Shown here: one piece after another, positions 34,080 to 64,000 of the stretch
Position numbering within the stretch: the first letter of the stretch is position 1
Layout of the letters: every line of letters starts with the position of its first letter
Source: Anoplopoma fimbria
Taxonomy: Eukaryota > Chordata > Actinopteri > Perciformes > Anoplopomatidae
DNA: 64,000 nt
Reading direction: 5' to 3'
NCBI RefSeq assembly: GCF_027596085.1
Contig: NC_072453.1
Span: forward strand, 4,380,448 to 4,444,447
Translations under genes and position numbers: made by a program
The notes under the pieces: model-generated
The model's input: only the letters and a program-made list of their open reading frames with translations
Told to the model about the DNA's origin: nothing
The model's database searches: none

Positions 34080-37000
34080 ATTTACACATCCTATAGATAT
34101 GAAACAACATTAGTATTAATTTGTGGTAGAATGAGATGGGAGCTTACTGGACAGTACTGCCCCAAAATGCATTACAGCTCTTCAAACTGTCCGTCCAATG
34201 GCGGACTGCGAAGCAGCCATACAAATTATTACCCTTTGGATAAAATTATTACAAATGCTGGCGAGTGATGTTAGGCTAGAAGAACAGAACAGAAGGTTTG
34301 CTGATCCGTCTGGGTCGTCCTGGCACTCCTGCCCTCTCTCCTGCTGGTGAAGTAGCCAGTCTCCTAGCCGCAGTTAATGAAGTGGAGGGGACTGATGGTC
34401 AATAAATTGACATGAATCATCTTAACCAAAGATTTATCTTAAGTTACCTTAAAATCCAATAATTTATAAGTCGATAACATCCATTTGTCTTATATAGATC
34501 AAACAAGAATCTAAAAACAGAACTGAGGTTGAGTGATATGACATCATTCACACACAACTGTTCATTTTCCGAGCCATTTCCACCCGCTCTGCACTTTGAC
34601 TGCCGCTGACCGGACATGATGCATCATACTCTCTATGAATTTTTCCTGACTCCTGAGTCATGTCCAACACCCCTCCAACTGACAAGTAAAATAGTTTTTT
34701 TTCTGTCTCTGTTTTCTCAATATTCTTTCATTTTTTGTTACTTTTAAGGAGACAAAACCACTTTAAAACTTCAACTGATGACTTTCAGGCAACAATGTTA
34801 TCAACGATAGGAAACCTTCATTTGTTTGACTTGTCATTCCTATTGTTTCCTTCATCACTTAACTTTGTCTCAGTCTCTCCACCTTACGTCTACCAGAACC
34901 TTTGTGTATGTATGTGCAGTCTGTGTATGTTTCATCTTTCTCCCACTTCCTGCTACTAGCTCCAGCTTGTCCGGTGTGGAGCCGGCGCCTCCACCTGTAG
35001 AGAACAGGGGGAAGGTGAGGTGCCAGGTTACAAACGCACCCAATGTCACTCTGTCCGTTCTGCTCCCGTGCCCACCTCCACACAGGGCGGCTGTGGCTCA
35101 GTGGAGAGCAGGGTCGTCCCCCAATCAGAGGATCGGCGGTTCGATCCCTGGCTCTGGCAGTCCATGTCGAGGTGTCCTTGGGCAAGACACTTAACCCCAA
35201 ATTGTTCCTGCGGTGTATGTATGTGTATGAATGTTAGTTAGGGTCCTGATGGTCAGGTGGCACCTTGCATGGTAGCTCCTGTCATCAGTGTATGAATGGG
35301 TGTGAATGGGTGAATGATTAGTAATGTAAAAGCGCTTTGAGTGGTCGGAAGACTAGAAAAGCGCTATACAAGTACAGTCCATTTACCATTTACACAGTGT
35401 CCTCTGTCTTCCCCCCGACCCAGCATACCTTACAAGTACCCCATACATTTCTATAGTGTACCTGCTAATCTAATGCCTGGCGATATCTACTTGCAATCCT
35501 AGCTTTACAATTGATACAAATGATGAATAGGTACAAACAGGACCATCTTTTTACACTTGCAGGCTCTAATGGGATCTACAAGACATTCTACATGGTGCTC
35601 ACTGGCCTTAACTAAACATGCTATGCTCATATCATCTGCCTGTCTAAAAAGCTGCAACATAATATTGGGTTTTGCTGTCCGTATCTACTCCTCTACATAA
35701 TGGTCAAATTTGAGATCCTCATTATTTTTGAACAAAGACGAAATCATGTTTCTTTTGTTTGCATTCATCAACAACACACTTTATTAGCTCATAAGCCACA
35801 CAAGCCTCTTTTGCACCTACACCTACCAAGCTTTATTTGTGCTTAACTTGAGCCAAAAATTGTAAATGTATGTTCCAAATCATTGATGTCTTTTATCCTT
35901 TAAAATATATTAAAACATGCATTGTTTACGTCTAGTTTGCATGCTAGCAGTCTACTTCTTCACTGCTTTTGTTGGTGCCTTGTTAAAGTACTTTTCTTGC
36001 TCCAAAGCGCTACTAGTGGTCAGAAACTCCACAAGGTGCCTTTAAGTGATTTTCTTATTTTCTTGTTGAGTTATATTATTTTAGCTGTAGACTGATTTGA
36101 TTAGATCTAGTCTGGTATCTTAAAATGATGTTAGTTTTAAAGGTCAAAGAGGCTTGAAGTCTCCTCAAGTGTCGTCTCCTTTGTTAACAGAAAATAGTTA
36201 ACATCTAAATTAAGGTCAAGCAAATTTACCAGTGGTAAACCCCAAGGGACCTACAGCAGCGAGCTAATATAGCAATGTTTACACATGAAGTGAGACAGGT
36301 GTACTGATGGTGGGCCATCTGTGAGGCTGTGTTGTGTCCACACCATCCAGTGACCCAGAAAACAATGTCTTGCTTTTGTGTGAAGCTTAAATTAAATGGA
36401 CAGAGCAGCAACACTCTACAACAGTATACTAACAATTTACAGGTTAATTCTACATTTTGCATTTTCTCATCCTGTTAAAGACGTTTTGTCAAAAAATGTC
36501 AATGAAATGAATGGATATGCCATAATATCACACACTTTGAGAAACCCTGATTGCTATTCCTGTTCCCACATACTCCAATGCACAGCAGGGTCGGATGCCA
36601 AGATGGCAGCGTTCACCCGACCTAGCTGACACACTTGCAGCAGCTCCAAGATTGACACAACCAGCAAAATGGAATCTGCTTCATTTCCTGTAGAGTAGGA
36701 AGCGGCCAGGGGGTGTGCTGAGGTCATCAAGAACTCTGTGAGTACTGATTTATCACCACCACAACAATAACACCACTGGCATGTGTGTGCGTGTTGTGGG
36801 CATTCATGTATGGCAATTGTGTGCATGTGGCCCGCTGATGTTTGTTTGTGCTTGCTTTAGAAGAGAAAGGGATTTCAGGGAGTCGAAGACTGAGATGGCC
36901 GTAGAGCCGAAATCTCTTTTAAAAGTTTTTCTATCTCCTTCTAAATTTTGGATTTCATCTCCTGCACTTCTTCGAAAAAACATGAAAACATAAGAAAGAC

Positions 37001-37190
37001 TTCTTAGTTCTCCGACACAGAGAGAGAGACAGAGAGGGAGCATGACTTTGTAGTCTGGATGGGTGACTGTAGTCAATCTGCCTGGCTGAGGGGTAGCCAA
37101 GCGTGAGATTATGACGCAGCCATCTTCCCACTGTCGTTATTTAACACACTGCTGTAGCACCAATATTCCCACACTGCAGTAAACCATGCC
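34080..37190. other. Intergenic DNA before the ubald1 3' end
   Basis: Apart from the SINE at 35085-35395, I see only unique AT-rich sequence and short remnants. No supported exon, tRNA or other RNA gene. Confidence 0.5.
35085..35395 (+). mobile_element. Near-full-length tRNA-derived SINE
   Basis: Head with A box (GGCTGTGGCTCAGTGGAGAG) and B box (CGGTTCGATCCCTGG). Body: GTCCTTGGGCAAGACACTTA ACCCCAAATTG and GCACCTTGCATGGTAGC. Tail: AAAGCGCTTTGAGTGGTCGG AAGACTAGAAAAGCGCTATA CAAGTACAGTCC, ending in ATTTACC reiterations. ACACAG occurs just before the head and just after the tail, a possible target-site duplication. This element, not a tRNA gene, explains the TTCGATCCC motif. Confidence 0.88.
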
Positions 37191-37199
37191 GATTAGGTT

Positions 37200-57090
<19,891 letters not shown>

Positions 57091-57642
57091 CACACGCTTT
57101 GTTTGTAAAGCTCCAGAAGGCAGACTTGTTTTTGTGAATGACGGCCGCTCTCGTCCAATTCCCATGCTCGCTGTGTCACATTCTTGCCAAATATGGTAAA
57201 CAAATCCACCGTCGCCAATTACATCGGAGTTACATTAGAGACAGCCGACAGTCATGGGTGTCTGCTCTGCGGCCTTCTCCTGCCTCTTCTCCATCAGTGG
57301 CCATCTGCAGACATCAATCCGTCATGCGGCAGGCATTACACAAAATGATCTGCTGTAGTATCAGAGTTATTAGGCTTTTCATCTATTCTGCTTTATTCTG
57401 CGTGCTCAAAGACACTACAGCAGGTCGGATGTATACTGACACAGGGTTTGTAACTGAGTTATAGCAAAGAAGAAGAAGAACGCTGTCTTTAAACACCAGC
57501 TTCTTCCAGATGGCTTTGAGGACGCGTATAACGACTCACCTTCTTAATATAAATTGCAAAAATTGATGTGCATATAATAATGTCTCTTTGAAAGTAGGGC
57601 CAGTTATTCGTTTTAATGAGAGTCAGTAGCATAGTAGTTATT

Positions 57643-57643
<1 letters not shown>

Positions 57644-57681
<38 letters not shown>
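57644..57681. repeat. Poly(A) tract, 38 nt
   Basis: A38 with no recognisable retrotransposon body immediately upstream. Confidence 0.95.
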
Positions 57682-57683
<2 letters not shown>

Positions 57684-58404
57684 AGGATGCGGGCATTTGT
57701 GGTCACTTAAGTAAGATGAATGAACAACATAATACAATAGAGTTATAATGAAATTATGTCACCTCTTGGGTCATTATATTTGACAATACTATTACAAGCC
57801 AAACAATAAATCCCCTGCGTTTTTTCTGTTCACACAAACTGGTGTGGATGGATTAGGATCAGTAAAGGATTTATCTGCAGTTTTAGTGCAGGCTGTGTGT
57901 AAAATGAGTCCTCTGATATCAACACACACCGCTCGGGATTGTGGGTAACTGTTTTTTTTTTTTTATTATTTATCAATGACATGTTTGTAGTAGCCTTGAC
58001 GTGGTATGGAAGAAAATATTTGAAATAGTGACATCTGCTGGTTAGAGGAGGCATCTGGAAAACAGCATTTACCGTAACACTGGGAGAAGTTATGGTCATT
58101 AACATCCATTGTGATAACAGAGATAACACAGAGATAACACAGACTTGTAGGTTTCCCAATTATACTCTTGTGTGTCCTTTGATGGGCTGACTCTGGTTAA
58201 CAACCAACAGTTAAATGTTACCAACAGCCCCTTTGTGTCATTTATGGGCACTAACCATTACTCAACTTAAACCAGAAAACATATTGGAAGAGCTTTAAAA
58301 CCAAGACGCTCATCACGTTGGTGTTCATTTGTGAATATTATCTTGCTGAACAAATCTTGTCAGTATCAAAAACCACAGAGCAATTTTTTCTGCATAATCC
58401 CCCC

Positions 58405-58505
58405 CCAAAAGTCGGGGGAGTGGTATCAAGCTTCTCGTCAACCTCTTGGCAAGAAAGCGAATGCACATATTTACCAACGTATCAAACTATTTCTTTGTGT
58501 ATAAT
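58405..58505. repeat. Dispersed repeat fragment, family shared with 7178-7410
   Basis: GAGTGGTATCAAGCTTCTCG TCAACCTCTTGGCAAGAAAG CGAATG then ACGTATCAAACTATTTCTTTG matches the 3' portion of a repeat I know from percomorph genomes, and parallels the tail of the 7178-7410 copy. Confidence 0.5.
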
Positions 58506-60975
58506 TGAGTCTAAAATCATGTTGTTTTTTTTCCTTGTTTTATTCTTGTGCGTCAAAATTGTAATCTAATAAATTGTAATGCTGTAAAGAGCAAAGATCA
58601 AACAAAATCTGGCAAAAATAACATTTGAAACATTAGGGTAGTATTCAGAACGTCTGCACAAGTTAGATCATTGTGACCAATCTCTAGTTTTTTTTAAGTA
58701 TCTTGTGTTCATCAGTTGGTCCTTCCCAATTCTCTTAAAAATGTAGTTGTGATTTGTATATTTGTTTTGTTTTTCTTAATTAAAACCCCTCCAAAGGTTA
58801 GCATTGCTATTAACAAGAAATACATAGCCTACTGGGGTAACAATCCTCTTTAGCATTCCTCTTTCAACCTGTTAGAGGTACTGTAGCCATACTGTATGTG
58901 TGCTCAGTTGCAGCTGAAGGACAGCAGGAAGCCTGGTAACAATAAGAACAGCTGTTCAAACATTTGCCAGCCTCACCAGCGAGCCCTTTGTCAAGAACCT
59001 GAACAAACCTGGAGACATTTAAAAAAAATCAAACCTCTTTGACGGGTTGCAACAGCTGGCACAAAGTATCTAGGTTCTTCAAATGTTTCAGCGTTGATTT
59101 TGCCACTCATCCATCCTCGGTGCCCTACACTGAATGCCAGTCCTTGTCAGCCTCCGCACTCCAAATCTTTAAACTCGGCAGATGCGTTGAGAAAATCTGC
59201 CGAGAGATGGCTGGCACTGAATACTGTGGAGAGATATCCTCGCGCTTTAGGAGGAGGAAGAGACATCATTAAGGCACGTCGGCCACGGCTCTTGTGCAAC
59301 TACTTCTGTAAAATCTTTGTACGTCTATACGAGTTGTTAAGGCCATGATTGTTTCAGAATGCAATCTTTGACTTACACCTGATGTTGGTTATGGCTGCTT
59401 TATGAATCCCACATGTGCAGACAACAGAGACTGTTGAATGCCACATGATCAGGTCAAAATAAGGTATTTAAATCCACATCTTTTCAAACAAATGCCTTGT
59501 GCAATGGCATCTCAACTGTGTTTGGTAATCAGGGTACTGAGGCCTATGGATGCAATTGGACGAGGGTTTGAACAGCAGGAAGCTATAACAAGTGGAATCT
59601 GCTCGTCCAAAATGGTTAACTGCAGTCCTTTTTCAGCCAATACGTAGAGCAATATCAGGCATATCAGGAACATGAAGGTAAGGTTTTATTTGACTTATGC
59701 AGTGAAACTAACATTGTCCACAGTGAAAACAGGGCACTGCATGGTGCATTTCTTATGTGAATAAAGTCTGACTTTGTTATGTCAGCCCTATTTGAAATAG
59801 TCAGTGCTTTCTTCAAGATGTAGGAATTCTTTGTCAGCCTCCAGGCCTCCATAATATTGGTTATGCCACTAGATCAATGCCTTCATTCGTGGTTTGGAAC
59901 GCTGGTGTAGCTGCAATGTAGTATTAATACACTGGGTGGCAGTGTGTCCTCATATTTCATATTTCATTGCCTCTGTCCATTCACTTACACACGCAGTATT
60001 GATGATGAACTACAATCTGTTTTACCTGAGCCTTTGTAGAACGTGACACCAAAAGTTGGTGGAAATCAATAATGATGAATATTTGTTATGTGTATGACAA
60101 ATTCATTTAATGTTACTTTTTGTTTTAAAAAAATAAAAATGGAATTGTGTTGCTTTAGCTGCACTAGCAGCATGACAAGGCCCACTGATAGGGTCACAGA
60201 AACATTTGACAGGCTCTATGAAATATTTCCAGAAGACCAATACGGGAAAAAAAACATCATGAGAATCAATGGGACTTTCAAAATACTTTGGGGAAGCAGT
60301 TGTTCTTAATGCAAGGCTCAGCTCACTGGTAGCTTATTTCACAAGGAATAGTGGTTATAGTGTGATAGCCTATATGACATGACTTATGTATTACATCTTA
60401 GACACAAACTCTGCTTAAAAGTGAGACCACTCTCTCTTCTCTTTGATTTGTGCATTATTGTGTTGGGATTCATTTGCTCTACTGTTTTACATTTTGCAAA
60501 ATATCACTGATCTGACATGTTTCTCACATTCCCATACAACATCCTGCAACCAAAAAAAGTTGTATCCCGAACCACTTAACTTTTTAAAGTTGTACTTTAC
60601 CATAAATCGGGAAGATTATGATTCAATTGTGCAAAAAAAAACTGATATTCAATTAACAGTTGCCTTTTCAAGTTTGTAAAGAAACGAAGTGAAAAAGGCA
60701 TGGTGAATGCAGACAGTTAAAGTGGGCTGTTTTTCCTTGCAGGTGCAAAAAAGAGCTTCTCCAAGCGGGACCTGTGGCGCGTCTTTTTCAGCGCCAGCAA
60801 GGGGACTCGACGCGCGACTCAGAGGTTCACATCTCAGCCTGTTTCCGGGATGAAGACAAAGATTAAAGGCAGTGAAACTGACTGTTCTTTCTGCAGCGAA
60901 CCTGCACTCATTCGACATGAATTTGAGTGCCCCCCCCTTTTGTTTGTATGAGTCTGTGTGGTTGGTCGGTGTGAG

Positions 60976-61014
60976 AGAGAAAAAGAGAGAGAGAGAAAGA
61001 GAGAGAGAGAGAAA
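60976..61014. repeat. (GA)n-rich tract
   Basis: Interrupted GAGA run just upstream of the probable foxj1 promoter. Confidence 0.9.
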
Positions 61015-61029
61015 CCTGGAGGAGCAAGG

Positions 61030-61509
61030 ACAGCCAGCCAATCAGGAATCCCCTGAAGCGATTAAAGGGATGGTGGGCAGTCTCTCGGGCTTTATGAGCG
61101 ACTTATTTTACGACCTCCTCCACACATTCTCACGTCTTGACCTCCCAAACCAGAGCAGAACGGTTCGCCCGGCTCGGTGTGGATCTGTCCTGAGTGGTGC
61201 TTTCCTTCCCTTTCCCTCCACATGAGCTGCTGCTGGATGCTACTCCTCCTCCTCCTCCTCCCCGCCGCACTTGTTGCGTAAAAACTGGATGCGCCACTGA
61301 ATCGTTGGAGGAGAGAGAGGCAGGGACGGACTGCAACAGGTGCACACAGAGAAACCTCCCCGACAGAGACCGCACCGTAGTAGGTAGGGACATTATTTAT
61401 TATGTTGTTTGTTTAGAGATATTTGTTTGTTTTTGATTTATTTGAATGTGATTTAGTTTTATTTCATTTAACAGTTTTTTTTTCTTTCTTTCTCTTCACT
61501 GACTTCAAG
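61030..61509 (+). promoter_or_regulatory. foxj1: Putative foxj1 promoter, 5' non-coding exon and 5' intron
   Basis: A CCAAT box (CAGCCAATCAGG near 61034) is followed by GC-richer sequence. A donor-like AGGTAGGG at 61384 and an acceptor CTTCACTGACTTCAAG ending at 61509 could bound a 126-bp intron in the 5' UTR. A 5' non-coding exon is known for mammalian FOXJ1. I found no clear RFX X-box. Confidence 0.35.
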
Positions 61510-61587
61510 ATAAAACAAAACTTTAAATGCCGATTTAAAGATATTTTTTGGCCCATCTTCATCGCTCACCGCGCACACAAAGCCAGG

Positions 61588-63754
<2,167 letters not shown>

Positions 63755-64000
63755 CCTTTGACCCCAGATCTCATTGACTCCACCCAATGACCTGAACATG
63801 TCTGATTACTGGTCCATTATTACCACCAAAAGGATAACACTGGTTAGAACTACAGCCCAGCTACTTCTGCATTCCCTCCAGTCATTCTGCAGTACATCTG
63901 TAATTTATTTTTCGTTAGCACTGACCTATCTTTTCTCACAATACAAACATGATAATATCAAACCTATCTTGAACTATAAACCCAGTTACAAAGATTCTCT
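63755..64000 (+). other. foxj1: Start of the foxj1 3' UTR
   Basis: Non-coding sequence after the stop, with no polyadenylation signal before the window ends. Confidence 0.7.

Larger units (their letters stand above)
57100..61100. other. Spacer between divergent ubald1 and foxj1
   Basis: No confident exon. A plus-strand ATG at 57138 opens a CpG-rich frame with a possible donor (ATGGTAAAC near 57194), but the peptide is not recognised. The stretch holds A38 at 57644-57681, a dispersed repeat fragment at 58405-58505 and a GA tract at 60976-61014. It presumably carries foxj1 enhancers, which cannot be placed by eye. Confidence 0.5.

Noticed and set aside
35085..35160. tRNA-like sequence with A and B boxes
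   Set aside because: It is the head of a SINE with a body and LINE-type tail, and the cloverleaf is not intact.

Overview
This window is vertebrate nuclear DNA, almost certainly from a ray-finned fish and probably a percomorph teleost. The genes are intron-rich with GT..AG junctions. There are more than ten long (CA/TG)n arrays. The dispersed repeats (tRNA-derived SINEs with two kinds of LINE tail, a CR1/L2-group retrotransposon relic, hAT-like MITE remnants) are of kinds I associate with percomorph genomes. No prokaryotic, viral or CRISPR feature is visible.

Four protein-coding genes can be assembled exon by exon. (1) mrtfb (MKL2), plus strand: coding exons from 4674 to 16598 give a 1087-residue SRF coactivator with three RPEL motifs, a glutamine-rich block, a SAP domain, a leucine zipper and an acidic C-terminal activation region. 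A second, phase-compatible first exon at 8839-8893 implies an alternative promoter. The 3' UTR probably runs to about 21260. (2) A LITAF-domain gene, minus strand: five exons from 25842 to 22222, about 264 residues. It faces mrtfb tail to tail, with opposing polyadenylation signals about 50 bp apart. (3) ubald1, minus strand: three coding exons (56665-56558, 55799-55740, 39621-39298) split by a 16-kb intron, giving 163 residues. (4) foxj1, plus strand: two coding exons (61588-62177, 62879-63754) encoding the motile-cilia master regulator. Its first coding exon carries a one-base frame slip at a C run.

Layout: 1-4602 is upstream or 5'-intron sequence of mrtfb. 4603-21260 is mrtfb. 21280-25850 is the LITAF-like gene, whose largest intron is filled by an AT-rich inverted tandem array. 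26-37 kb is intergenic and repeat-rich (SINE, LINE relic, dispersed repeats, microsatellites). About 37.2-56.8 kb is ubald1, mostly intron 2, with many CA arrays. 56.8-61.1 kb is the spacer between the divergently transcribed ubald1 and foxj1. 61.1-64 kb is foxj1, whose 3' UTR runs off the window.

The genes do not form an operon or pathway. Their association is syntenic. MRTFB, LITAF/CDIP1 and UBALD1 all lie on human 16p13, whereas human FOXJ1 lies on 17q25 near UBALD2. The UBALD1-FOXJ1 neighbourhood here therefore looks like a trace of the ancient 16p13/17q25 duplication. I found no novel molecular system. The most useful leads are the alternative mrtfb first exon, the foxj1 frame slip, an apparently non-GT donor in the LITAF-like gene, and a pair of SINEs sharing a body but carrying different LINE tails.
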